Positions 49,829 through 58,438 of a stretch of 64,000 nt of DNA are shown here, one piece after another (the stretch's first letter is position 1; each line of letters begins with the position of its first letter). Origin of the DNA: an uncultured Mediterraneibacter sp. (GTDB lineage: Bacteria; Bacillota; Clostridia; Lachnospirales; Lachnospiraceae); assembly GCA_944377745.1 (NCBI GenBank), contig CALWFV010000003.1:62001-126000 (forward strand), given 5' to 3'. The notes beneath the pieces were generated by a model. That model ran no database searches, had not been told where the DNA came from, and was given only the letters and a program-made list of their open reading frames with translations. Both the position numbers and the translations under genes were made by a program.

Positions 49829-50503
49829 ATGCAGATCAGTGAAGATTTAATCCGGCAGATCACCAGCGCGGTCCTGGATCAGATGTCCCACGGGGACGCC
49901 GGGAAGAGCGCCGGATCAGCCGCTTCCATTCCGTCCCTTGCGGGAAGAGAACGCATCAACCAGGAGCACACCTCCTACGCCGATTACCCCAGAGCAAAAA
50001 AGGGGACAGACCCCAAAGAGGTTGTGATCGGAGTCGGAGCGGCGTTCCAGAAGGAGATCAAAAAGACCATCTGCGGGATCCCGCTGGATGACGTTCTCCG
50101 CAATGTAAAGGCAGGGATCGAGGAGGAGGGGATGATCCCCAGAGTCGTCAAGATCCTCGACACCTCCGACGTATGTTTCATGGCGCTGGAGGCTGCAAAG
50201 CTCTCCGGTTCCGGCATCGGCATCGGCATTCAGTCCAAAGGAACGACCGTGATACACCAGAGAGATCTCTATCCTCTCTCAAACCTGGAACTGTTTCCCC
50301 AGGCGCCGCTCATGACGCTTGAGACATACCGCCATATCGGACAGAACGCAGCGAAATATGTAAAAGGGGAACAGGTTGTCCCGATCCCCTGTGAGAACGA
50401 CCCGATGTCCCGTCCGAGATATCAGGTAAAGGCAGCGATCATGCACATCGCGGAAACCGAACAGCTCGACCCGGAGGTCGGCGCTGTGGAATGGGAGGGA
50501 TAA
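49829..50503 (+). CDS. pduD: Diol/glycerol dehydratase medium subunit with targeting-like N-terminus
   Basis: 224 residues. The conserved core [20 protein letters not shown] with [18 protein letters not shown] is typical. The first 19 residues (start [19 protein letters not shown]) form an amphipathic helix like the encapsulation peptides that send PduD into bacterial microcompartments, followed by a Gly/Ala/Ser-rich linker. Such a helix is normally a marker of a compartment-associated enzyme, yet no shell gene is in the window. Confidence 0.95.
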   Translation: MQISEDLIRQITSAVLDQMSHGDAGKSAGSAASIPSLAGRERINQEHTSYADYPRAKKGTDPKEVVIGVGAAFQKEIKKTICGIPLDDVLRNVKAGIEEEGMIPRVVKILDTSDVCFMALEAAKLSGSGIGIGIQSKGTTVIHQRDLYPLSNLELFPQAPLMTLETYRHIGQNAAKYVKGEQVVPIPCENDPMSRPRYQVKAAIMHIAETEQLDPEVGAVEWEG

Positions 50504-50505
50504 GA

Positions 50506-50898
50506 ATGCAGTACCCGTTAGCTGAACACGAAAAAGACAACATCACATCAAAAACCGGCAAGAAGTTTACCGACATTACCCTTGATGAGGTAATGAAGGA
50601 TCACATCGCGCCGGATGATATCAAGATATCCAAAGAGATCCTCAAAGCCCAGGGGCAGGTTGCCCTTGAGGCGGGCAACGATCCGATGGAGAAAAATTTC
50701 GAGCGCGCGGCGGAACTCGTTGACGTTCCGGACGACGTTATCCTGAAGATGTACGACAAACTCCGTCCGAACCGCTCAACCAAACTGGAACTCGTCATGA
50801 TGGCTCAGGAGCTTCTCGAAAAATACAACGCGCGCAACTGTGCCCGCCTTGTCATGGAAGCTGCTGAAGTGTATGAAAAGAGAGGGATCTTACTTTGA
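50506..50898 (+). CDS. pduE: Diol/glycerol dehydratase small subunit
   Basis: 130 residues. The core (DITLDEVMKDHIAPDDIKIS; RAAELVDVPDDVILKMYDKLRP) is characteristic. ATG 50506 has GGGAGG ahead; the longer frame from 50491 lacks a site. Unlike Klebsiella PduE it has no helical targeting extension at the N-terminus. Its stop overlaps the next start (TTGA). Confidence 0.95.
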   Translation: MQYPLAEHEKDNITSKTGKKFTDITLDEVMKDHIAPDDIKISKEILKAQGQVALEAGNDPMEKNFERAAELVDVPDDVILKMYDKLRPNRSTKLELVMMAQELLEKYNARNCARLVMEAAEVYEKRGILL

Positions 50899-52721
50899 GT
50901 TATATTGCAGGAATTGACATCGGAAATTCTACAACCGAAGCCTGCGTCGGAGAGGTCACCCCTGACGGGAAACTCACCTTTCTCACCAGCGCATCCTGCC
51001 CGACTACCGGTACAAAGGGAACTCTGGAGAATGTCCATTCCGTAAAAAACGCACTGAAGCTTGCCATGGCGCGGATCGGGCGCGAGACGTCGGACATTGA
51101 CCTGATCCGTCTTAATGAGGCGGCTCCCGTCATCGGAGACACCGCCATGGAGACGCTGACCGAGACGGTCATCACGGATTCCTCCATGATCGGGCATAAC
51201 CCTTCCACCCCCGCAGGTGCGGGACAGGCAGTGGGCGAAGTCCTTCTCATCGAAAGAATCTCCCGGGCAGTCCCCGGGACCGACTATATCCTGGCCGCAT
51301 CCGCGGACCATTCCTATGAGGAGGTCGCCGCGGTTGTAAACCAGTACACGGAAGGGGAAGGCGCTCTCCATATCGTGGGGATCATCCTCCAGGCAGACGA
51401 GGCAGTCCTGGTGGAAAACCGGATCCATACAAAGGTTCCCATCATCGATGAAGTCCGCCGCATTGACCGTCTTCCTGACGGCGTCCCCGCAGCCATCGAG
51501 GTCGCCCTGCCCGGGCAGACGATCCGCATGCTCTCCAACCCTTACGGGATCGCAACGCTGCTGGGGCTTACGGCTGAAGAAACCCGGACCGTAACGCCTA
51601 TCGCCAAAAGCCTGATCGGAAAACGGAGCGCCGTCGTCTTAAAGACGCCGGGCGGAAACGTCCATGAAAACGTCCTTCCCGCCGGGGAGATCTATTTCCA
51701 CGGCGACAGGGAGATTACGATCAGCCTGGATGAAGGTGCGGAGAAGATCATGACCGCAGAATCAGAAGCCGGCGAGATCCGTGATATCAGCGGACAGCCC
51801 GATACCAACGTCGGAAATATGCTCGTCCGTATCCGAAAGGGAATGGGCGAACTGGACCGGACAGACCAGGCGGATATCCGCATCACGGATATCCTTGCAG
51901 TCGATACCCTTGCCCCCGTCCTGATCTCAGGAGCGCTGGCAGGGGAGACCTGCCTGGAAAAAGCAGTGGGCATCGCCGCAATGGTAAAGACCCAGAAGCT
52001 CCCCATGCAGGAGATCGCCCAGCGCCTGGGATCGGAGCTGGGAACGGAGGTAAAAGTTGCCGGAGTGGAGGCGGTCATGGCAAGCCTTGGCGCCCTCACC
52101 ACACCGGGTACAAAGCTGCCCCTCGCCATCCTCGACATGGGCGGCGGATCTACCGACGCCGCTGTGGTCTCTGAAGAAGGCCAGGTTACACTGACTCACC
52201 AGGCGGGAGCCGGGGAACTGGTATCCATGCTGATCGAGACAGAACTTGGGCTGGGGGACAGGCACATCGCCGAACAGATCAAGAAATATCCCCTTGCGAA
52301 GGTAGAAAGCCTGTTCCACATGCGCATGGAGAACGGACAGATGACTTTCGTGGACGAATCCATCGATCCCCGCTTCTTCGGGCGGGTGGTACTCCTGACT
52401 GAGAACGGACTTATCCGCATCGAGCAGGAGATCCCCATGGAGAAGATCGTCCAGGTGCGCAGGGAGGCAAAGCGGAAGGTATTCGTGACCAACGCGTTCC
52501 GTGCGCTTGCGAAAGTCGCGCCGGACCACAACCTGAGAAACATCTCTACCGTTGTCCTCGTAGGAGGTTCCGCGGAAGATTTTGAAATACCCGAGATGCT
52601 GATGGAAGAATTTGCCGACTACCGCATCGTCTGCGGGCGCGGCAACATCCGCGGGAGCGAGGGACCGAGAAACGCCGTCGCAACCGGGCTTGTACTCTCC
52701 TACCTCGGGGAGCGTTCGTAA
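50895..52721 (+). CDS. pduG: Diol dehydratase reactivase, large subunit
   Basis: 608 residues with an actin/Hsp70-like ATPase fold (IAGIDIGNSTTEACV; LDMGGGSTDAAVV). It exchanges damaged cobalamin in the inactivated dehydratase for intact adenosylcobalamin, using ATP. The start is TTG 50895, overlapping the small-subunit stop, so translation is coupled. Length is normal for PduG/DdrA. Confidence 0.95.
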   Translation: MSYIAGIDIGNSTTEACVGEVTPDGKLTFLTSASCPTTGTKGTLENVHSVKNALKLAMARIGRETSDIDLIRLNEAAPVIGDTAMETLTETVITDSSMIGHNPSTPAGAGQAVGEVLLIERISRAVPGTDYILAASADHSYEEVAAVVNQYTEGEGALHIVGIILQADEAVLVENRIHTKVPIIDEVRRIDRLPDGVPAAIEVALPGQTIRMLSNPYGIATLLGLTAEETRTVTPIAKSLIGKRSAVVLKTPGGNVHENVLPAGEIYFHGDREITISLDEGAEKIMTAESEAGEIRDISGQPDTNVGNMLVRIRKGMGELDRTDQADIRITDILAVDTLAPVLISGALAGETCLEKAVGIAAMVKTQKLPMQEIAQRLGSELGTEVKVAGVEAVMASLGALTTPGTKLPLAILDMGGGSTDAAVVSEEGQVTLTHQAGAGELVSMLIETELGLGDRHIAEQIKKYPLAKVESLFHMRMENGQMTFVDESIDPRFFGRVVLLTENGLIRIEQEIPMEKIVQVRREAKRKVFVTNAFRALAKVAPDHNLRNISTVVLVGGSAEDFEIPEMLMEEFADYRIVCGRGNIRGSEGPRNAVATGLVLSYLGERS

Positions 52722-52728
52722 AACTTGT

Positions 52729-52793
52729 CAAAAGGGGGGCAGACCCCTTTGCAAAAGGGTCAGGCACCTCTGCAGAAGGGTCTGTCCCTTTTG
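52729..52793 (+). repeat. Hairpin repeat just after the reactivase gene (family B, copy 2)
   Basis: It begins 7 bases after the stop of the reactivase large subunit. Outer arms: CAAAAGGGGGGCAGACCC and GGGTCTGTCCCTTTTG, which pair with a two-base difference. Between them lies GCAAAAGGGTCAGGCACCT, the same block as at 46472-46511. It separates the large and small reactivase genes. It may be a partial terminator, an mRNA-stabilising hairpin or a dispersed repeat. Confidence 0.75.
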
Positions 52794-52816
52794 AGAAATT
52801 TCCAGAAAGGAGCCGG

Positions 52817-53173
52817 ATGTCAATGGCTATGGTTGTAAAAAGGCCGTCCATATTTATCTACACACATGAAGCGGACCCGGCTGTCCTCAAAGAAGTCTGC
52901 GCCGGGATCGAAGAGGAAGGCGTCTTCTATGATATCGCCGAGATGCCGGATGAATGTATGCTGAAGCTGGCATATAAGGCAGCCCGGGATTCTATGCTCG
53001 GTTCCGGGATCGGGATCTTCGGGACCGCAACATGCCTGAAGATGCGCGGACTGGAAAAAGGGAAAAATATCGAGAGCTATCTGCATCCGGACAAAAGGCA
53101 GTGCCGCAATGTGGGGGCGAACAGTGCCCGCGCCATCAAGAAGCTGCCGTTTAAGGAGGAATACGGAATATGA
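52817..53173 (+). CDS. pduH: Diol dehydratase reactivase, small subunit
   Basis: 118 residues, the usual length of PduH/DdrB. It resembles the beta part of the dehydratase medium subunit (GSGIGIFGT) and swaps with it during reactivation. Three in-frame ATGs lie close together (52817, 52823, 52829) behind AAAGGAG; the second gives the best spacing, the first is reported. The gene ends in an ATGA overlap with the adenosyltransferase gene. Confidence 0.9.
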   Translation: MSMAMVVKRPSIFIYTHEADPAVLKEVCAGIEEEGVFYDIAEMPDECMLKLAYKAARDSMLGSGIGIFGTATCLKMRGLEKGKNIESYLHPDKRQCRNVGANSARAIKKLPFKEEYGI

Positions 53174-53730
53174 ACATCTATACAAAACACGGCGACCGAG
53201 GAACCACTTCCCTGGCTAACGGAATGAGCGTCTCCAAGTCAGACGACCGGATCGAGCTGTTAGGCACCATCGACGAGCTGAACAGCCATATCGGTCTGGC
53301 CAAGGTTCTTGCCGATGCTTCTTTAAAAGAGCGTCTTTCCCATATCCAGAGAAACCTGATGCAGATTATGGCAGGAGTGGCCGATCCGCGCAATCTTGAT
53401 TACCGCTTCTCTCAGGATGAGACATCTGCTCTGGAGAAAGAGATCGATCAGATCGAGAATTCCTTCCCCCGTGCGAAGGAATTCGTCCTGTACGGCGGAT
53501 GTGAGCTCTCCGCAAGGCTGGACGTGGCGCGCGCAGTGGCACGGCGGGCTGAGAGACATTTTCGCAAGGTGGAGCAGAACTACGGCGGAGACGTCAAAGC
53601 GATGCAGTATGTGAACCGTCTTTCCGATTATCTTTACATGCGCGCCAGATATGCGGATTACCGCGTACAGAATGAAAAAAACGACCAGATCCAGGATCAG
53701 GTCGTTCGGAATATCATGAAGGGGCTGTAA
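53170..53730 (+). CDS. pduO: Cob(I)alamin adenosyltransferase, PduO type
   Basis: 186 residues. It makes adenosylcobalamin, the cofactor of the dehydratase. The N-terminus with TKHGDRGTTSLANG is the ATP-binding signature and ARAVARRAERHF is the conserved helix. Only the adenosyltransferase domain is present, without the C-terminal heme-binding domain of Salmonella PduO. It is coupled to pduH by ATGA. Its last 17 bases overlap the convergent PHP phosphatase gene. Confidence 0.93.
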   Translation: MNIYTKHGDRGTTSLANGMSVSKSDDRIELLGTIDELNSHIGLAKVLADASLKERLSHIQRNLMQIMAGVADPRNLDYRFSQDETSALEKEIDQIENSFPRAKEFVLYGGCELSARLDVARAVARRAERHFRKVEQNYGGDVKAMQYVNRLSDYLYMRARYADYRVQNEKNDQIQDQVVRNIMKGL

Positions 53731-54550
53731 AGCCCTGCAATTTTCTGAAAAGCGGCTTCCGCTCTTCAAACACCGTATAGTACCGGAATCCGCATTCCCT
53801 CAGGACTGCTTCTGCCTTATCAAAATCATAGGCGATATGTTCCGGTTTGTGGGCATCCGCGCCCACTGTGATGATCTCGCCGCCCAGTTCCCGGTACCGC
53901 TTTATAATGTCAGGATGGGGATTGCAGAACCCGAGCCCGTATTTGAATCCGCCGGTGTTCAGCTCGATCCCCTTTCCCATCTCAATGACTTTCTTCAGGA
54001 TCGCATCGATCTCATCCGCAAACTTCCGGTAGGAATAATGTTTCCCCTTTTCCCTTCCATAGCGGACCACATAATCGATATGTCCCAGCACATCAAAGTC
54101 TTTAATTGATTCCAGATCCGTCAGCGTCTCCCGGAACGTCTCCGCATATGCCTCTTCATCTGTCCTTCCCTCAAAGAGTTCTCCATAATAGGGATCCAGA
54201 CCGTGTACAAGGTGGACCGAACCGATGACAAAGTCAAAGGAATACTTCTCTGTCAGTTCCCTGTAAAAACTGCCCAGATGGGGCTGCAGTCCGATCTCGA
54301 TCCCGGTGCGCACCGTGATCCGGTCCCTGTACTCCTCTTTCAGTCCGGCAAGCGTCCGGCAGTATTCCTCCGGGTCAAAGACAAATGGGATCCCTTCTAT
54401 GTCCGGCACCTCCGGATAATCTTTATCGTAGTGATCCGTAAGACAGATCTCACGTAGTCCTTTCTGTATTGAGCCCTCGATCATGCTTCTTACCGGGGCT
54501 TCACTGTCTGATGAAAATTCTGTATGCATGTGGCAGTCGCTCTGTATCAT
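53714..54550 (-). CDS. Histidinol-phosphatase-like PHP phosphoesterase (HisJ type)
   Basis: About 278 residues. The PHP metal motifs are DCHMHTEFSSDS at the start, CLTDHYDKDY, FVIGSVHLVHG and VGADAHKPEHI. HisJ-type enzymes remove phosphate from histidinol phosphate, but no his genes are near. The start ATG 54550 has GGGAGG about 7 bases ahead. It lies 31 bases after the PHP gene of the ABC operon and may be transcribed with it. Confidence 0.85.
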   Translation of the reverse strand: MIQSDCHMHTEFSSDSEAPVRSMIEGSIQKGLREICLTDHYDKDYPEVPDIEGIPFVFDPEEYCRTLAGLKEEYRDRITVRTGIEIGLQPHLGSFYRELTEKYSFDFVIGSVHLVHGLDPYYGELFEGRTDEEAYAETFRETLTDLESIKDFDVLGHIDYVVRYGREKGKHYSYRKFADEIDAILKKVIEMGKGIELNTGGFKYGLGFCNPHPDIIKRYRELGGEIITVGADAHKPEHIAYDFDKAEAVLRECGFRYYTVFEERKPLFRKLQGFTAPS

Positions 54551-54581
54551 ATCGTTTCCTCCCGTTTTCATTCCTTTTCTA

Positions 54582-55586
54582 TTATAGCAGAGGACTCCTC
54601 AGAAAAACAGGATTGCTCCATGCGGTTTTTCCATTTTTATCTGTACATTTTACCCGCACATATGTTTCGTGGCCTTTAAGTTCATACTCTCCATGATCAA
54701 TTGTCTCATCGCAGGAACCACACACACAGGAAGTTCCGTCATTGATGTCATTACCTGCTATAAAGTCGATCCGATAAACATCGCTGCACTTCACATATGC
54801 CACTCCGCCGCGGATCCCCCAGTCATAGATCTCCGGTCCCGATGACGAATAATAATTTCCGGAAAGCATATTCTGAACGATGTCCTCATGTGTCAGCTTT
54901 TCCGCCTTTACAACGATCCATCCTCCACAGGCGTCGTCAAACAGCCCCTCGTTATGGTTGTCATCTGACGCAAATCCGAAAACCTTTTTTCCTTCGCGCA
55001 GCATCACATCCCAGTATGTCTCGTCATACCCTGTGTTGCTCTCATTCACTGTATTATAGTTAAAGATCTCCAGCGCCCAGATTCCTTTTGTGTTGATAAA
55101 CTCCGATTCTCTCACCCGTGACCAGATCGGATGATTGTAAGTTGCTATCATTCCCCTCTTCAGCATTTCGTCTGCAAGCTCCTGTGCCACAGCCGCGCCG
55201 TCCCACTCTCCGTAATATTTCAGCACCGGATGGAGCTCATTGTGCTCATATAACGGCATGGAGGCATTCCTTACCATTTCCTCCGTTCCCAGTATCCCGT
55301 GGATATGGTGTACTTTCTTTTTGCGTCCTGAACCGTCTCCCTCATAAAGGACTGCGGACGCCTCCAGTCCGGGAAGTATGATAAATTCCTCACAGTCAAA
55401 CTGTTCCCTATAATCCGTATATTTGTCATGCTCTGAAAAACACAGAAAATGATATCCGTGTTCCCTGAACAGTTTTACCGCTTCCTCCGGAGTAAGTCTT
55501 CCGTCAGAATTCACCGTATGACTATGCAGATTTCCTTTATACCAGTTCCCTTTTTCCGAAAATCCCCGAATCGTCATCTTCTCCAT
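54582..55586 (-). CDS. PHP-domain phosphoesterase linked to an ABC importer
   Basis: 334 residues. The PHP motifs are NLHSHTVNSDGRL, CFSEHDKYTD, ATYNHPIWS and GFASDDNHNEG, all metal ligands in place. The C-terminal part (about 230-334) is beta-rich. It is the last gene of the run binding protein, two permeases, ATPase, phosphoesterase. This suggests it acts on a phosphate or phosphonate ester that the transporter brings in. It lacks a signal peptide, so it is cytoplasmic. Confidence 0.82.
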   Translation of the reverse strand: MEKMTIRGFSEKGNWYKGNLHSHTVNSDGRLTPEEAVKLFREHGYHFLCFSEHDKYTDYREQFDCEEFIILPGLEASAVLYEGDGSGRKKKVHHIHGILGTEEMVRNASMPLYEHNELHPVLKYYGEWDGAAVAQELADEMLKRGMIATYNHPIWSRVRESEFINTKGIWALEIFNYNTVNESNTGYDETYWDVMLREGKKVFGFASDDNHNEGLFDDACGGWIVVKAEKLTHEDIVQNMLSGNYYSSSGPEIYDWGIRGGVAYVKCSDVYRIDFIAGNDINDGTSCVCGSCDETIDHGEYELKGHETYVRVKCTDKNGKTAWSNPVFLRSPLL

Positions 55587-55708
55587 TTTCCCTCCTGTTG
55601 ATGCGGGACGTGGCAGAACTCATTTTCACTGCGTCCCAGATCAAATTTTCCTGTATTCCTGTTTGTCTTTTTCTATGTTCCGATTCTCTCCTGATCGATT
55701 CAATCCGC

Positions 55709-56713
55709 TTACAGCCGTACGCAGTTGTGATCAGAAACACCGATATTGAGTCTGTCCCCAATATTATACATTGATATGCTTCTGAAAAGAACATCTGCGT
55801 ATACTTCTACGTCATTTATATTGATCGTATAACGCAGCACATTCCCCCGGGGAACCGAATCCGTGATAAGCCCCTGCATACAGTAGTCTTCTGTTGTGAT
55901 CTCGTTTCTTGACAGGAAAAATGTCTCCGGGCGTATCGCAATCTGCCCATCCTTCCATTTCTTCCCCGTTATAAGTTCCATTGCCCGGGAGTCAAGGATA
56001 TTGTAGTTTCCGATAAAACCTGCCGCAAACGACGTCACCGGTTTTGTATAAACCTCCACAGGACTTCCGGACTGCTCAATCTTTCCTTCATGGAACAGAT
56101 GTATCACATCTGACATAACCATTGCCTCATCCTGATCGTGTGTTACAAACACAGATGTAAACCCTAATTCTTTATGTATCCTGCGAATACTTGTCTGAAG
56201 AGATTTCCTCAGTTTTGCGTCGATCGCGCTCAAAGGCTCATCCAGAAGAAGAACCTTTGGCTGCATTACGATCCCTCTTGCAAGGGCAACTCTCTGCTGC
56301 TGACCTCCGGAAAGATTAGAGGGATATTCCTTTTCTTTTCCTTTCAGTTCCACCATATCAATCGCATCTTTCACACGTCTGCTGATTTCTGAATTATCCA
56401 GCTTCTGGAGTTTCAGACCGAAAGACAGGTTCTCTTCCACCGTCATATTCGGAAAGAGACTGTACTGCTGAAATACCATTCCTATGTTGCGGTCTTTGGG
56501 ATCCTTGTTTGTTATATCCTCTCCATCCAGCATGATCTGCCCGCCGGAAATCTTTTCCAGACCCGCAAGACAGCGGAGCAGCGTACTCTTTCCGCACCCC
56601 GAAGGTCCAAGCAGCGTGACAAAGTCTCCTTTGTTTATTTCCAGGTTGATCCCCTTTAAAACGTGATTATCACCATAGTACTTATCAATATTTTTAAATT
56701 CTATATAAGCCAT
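55709..56713 (-). CDS. ABC transporter ATP-binding protein (polyamine/phosphonate type)
   Basis: 334 residues. Walker A GPSGCGKST, Q-loop FQQYSLFPNM, signature LSGGQQQRVALARG and Walker B VLLLDEPLSAID are all intact. The C-terminus (about 245-334) is a TOBE-type regulatory domain, like PotA/FbpC/PhnT. It lies 5 bases after the second permease gene. It supplies energy for import. Confidence 0.93.
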   Translation of the reverse strand: MAYIEFKNIDKYYGDNHVLKGINLEINKGDFVTLLGPSGCGKSTLLRCLAGLEKISGGQIMLDGEDITNKDPKDRNIGMVFQQYSLFPNMTVEENLSFGLKLQKLDNSEISRRVKDAIDMVELKGKEKEYPSNLSGGQQQRVALARGIVMQPKVLLLDEPLSAIDAKLRKSLQTSIRRIHKELGFTSVFVTHDQDEAMVMSDVIHLFHEGKIEQSGSPVEVYTKPVTSFAAGFIGNYNILDSRAMELITGKKWKDGQIAIRPETFFLSRNEITTEDYCMQGLITDSVPRGNVLRYTININDVEVYADVLFRSISMYNIGDRLNIGVSDHNCVRL

Positions 56714-56718
56714 TTTCT

Positions 56719-57525
56719 CTACCTATCCTTTCCGTCTTTTCCCCTCGACTGCAGGAAAAAGGCGCACGCCGAGATGATCAGTGTTACAAGAAACAGTATA
56801 ACAATAACCGCGCAGGTTCTCTGTCCGGACTTTTTCATAACATCGTACAGATACATCTGAGCTGTCATAAAGCGCCCTCCTGCCAGCGTGTTAATAATAA
56901 CAAAATCGCCAAATACGATCGCCATGGCAAGCATGACAGAAACGGTAACTCCGCTCATAATATTGGGAATTACAACACGAAAAAAGGCATAGAACCTGCT
57001 GGCGCCCAGCATTTGAGCCGCCTCAATCAGGCGGGACGCACCGACTCCGTTCAGGTTATTGCGTATTCCCTGATAGACATAAGGCAGTATCACTACCATA
57101 TAAGTTGCGATCAGCATAAACATTCTGTCCCCAAAAGGGTCCGGGGCACCGCTGTACAGCGACAGCACACAGATCGGAAGAATCACTCCCTGTATGGCGT
57201 ATGGAATCGTACACAGAATCTGGATCATTTTATCCCACTCCGGATGATATACGACTACAACATACATTGCCAGAAGTACAAATACTGTACAAAGTATAAT
57301 CGGCACGATAGAAATGATGACAGTCCTCCCCACCGCTTTCCAGAACAGCGGATCCGTAAAAAGCTCAGTATAAGCGCTCAGTGTAAATCCCCCAGGCACC
57401 ACATCAATCCATTCCCGAAAGAGCGAATAGATCAGAGTCATTACCAGAGGAAGGAGCAGGTACGCTATTATTACCACGATCGCGATCTTTGCTCCGATAT
57501 GTTTCTTGTTCTTCTGTGCGTTCAT
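56719..57525 (-). CDS. ABC transporter permease, PotC-like
   Basis: 268 residues with six membrane helices. The coupling motif IEAAQMLGASRFYAFFRVVIPNI sits near residue 185, the EAA loop of the polyamine/iron/2-aminoethylphosphonate family. Its start overlaps the stop of the previous permease gene by one base. Confidence 0.9.
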   Translation of the reverse strand: MNAQKNKKHIGAKIAIVVIIAYLLLPLVMTLIYSLFREWIDVVPGGFTLSAYTELFTDPLFWKAVGRTVIISIVPIILCTVFVLLAMYVVVVYHPEWDKMIQILCTIPYAIQGVILPICVLSLYSGAPDPFGDRMFMLIATYMVVILPYVYQGIRNNLNGVGASRLIEAAQMLGASRFYAFFRVVIPNIMSGVTVSVMLAMAIVFGDFVIINTLAGGRFMTAQMYLYDVMKKSGQRTCAVIVILFLVTLIISACAFFLQSRGKDGKDR

Positions 57526-58370
57526 CAGCGGCTTCCCCCTTTCTTTGGCGTCATTTTATTCTGTACACCTATGGCAAGTACCATAAATACCATCATAACT
57601 ACCGCAATAGCGCTTCCAAACTCCGGCCTCTGGATAATGTCTCCGACAAACTGTTCGGAGAGACGTATCGGCAAAAGAGAGACATTGTTCATCAGCAGCG
57701 CATACGCAGTAGCATATGCCGCAAGCGCATTTGCAAACAAGACAGAAAATGTCCCCAGGATACTCGGCATCAAAACAGGTATCCCTACTTTTCTCCAGAA
57801 TGTCATCGAACTGCCCCCGAGAAGCGCAACTGCTTCCTTCCATTCTTTCCGTATCGAATCAAATGCCGGGATCAGGAGCAGTGTGGAAAGCGGTATCTGG
57901 AAATATACATAGATCAGAATCAGCCCCCATACAGAATAAAGCGGGAATTCCGCCAGAAACTCGATCCCGTAATTCGCTCCGATCATTGTCATTACTCCGA
58001 TGTTCCCGAACATGATGATATATGCGAATGCAAGCGGCACTCCCGAGAAATTTGACACCATGTTCAGGATACTCATAAATACGGTCTTCAGTCTGCCGTG
58101 TTCCTCATGGACTGCTTTTGCCCCTATAAAAGCTACGCTCAGACCGATAACAGAGGAAAAGATCGAGATCAGCAGACTGTTGATGATCGCCTGCTGATAC
58201 AATTTCCCCGTAAAAATATTGATATAGTTTTCAAGTGTAAAACCGATCTCTCCCCCTTCCGGGAAAAAGCTTGTGACGACTGTGTAGATCACCGGGATGA
58301 TCTCAAAAAGAATACACAGGAGAAGAAATGGTGCCAGCGCCAGTAAGTAAGTTTTCTTTTGTCCTTTCAT
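57525..58370 (-). CDS. ABC transporter permease, PotB-like
   Basis: 281 residues with six membrane helices. The coupling loop KEWKEAVALLGGSSMTFWRKVGIPVLMP is near residue 180, altered from the common EAA form but in the right place. It pairs with the permease that follows. The gene lies 68 bases after the binding protein gene. Confidence 0.9.
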   Translation of the reverse strand: MKGQKKTYLLALAPFLLLCILFEIIPVIYTVVTSFFPEGGEIGFTLENYINIFTGKLYQQAIINSLLISIFSSVIGLSVAFIGAKAVHEEHGRLKTVFMSILNMVSNFSGVPLAFAYIIMFGNIGVMTMIGANYGIEFLAEFPLYSVWGLILIYVYFQIPLSTLLLIPAFDSIRKEWKEAVALLGGSSMTFWRKVGIPVLMPSILGTFSVLFANALAAYATAYALLMNNVSLLPIRLSEQFVGDIIQRPEFGSAIAVVMMVFMVLAIGVQNKMTPKKGGSR

Positions 58371-58438
58371 ATCAACCTCACCTTTACATAAAGAGAGCCG
58401 CTGTTTTCAGCAGCAGCCCTGTCATTTCCTGATTTTAA

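Noticed and set aside
49996-50025. The AAAAGGGGACAGACCCCAAA stretch inside the medium subunit gene looks like repeat family B
   Set aside because: It encodes [13 protein letters not shown], which matches the normal sequence of this protein family at that place, so the likeness is probably chance.
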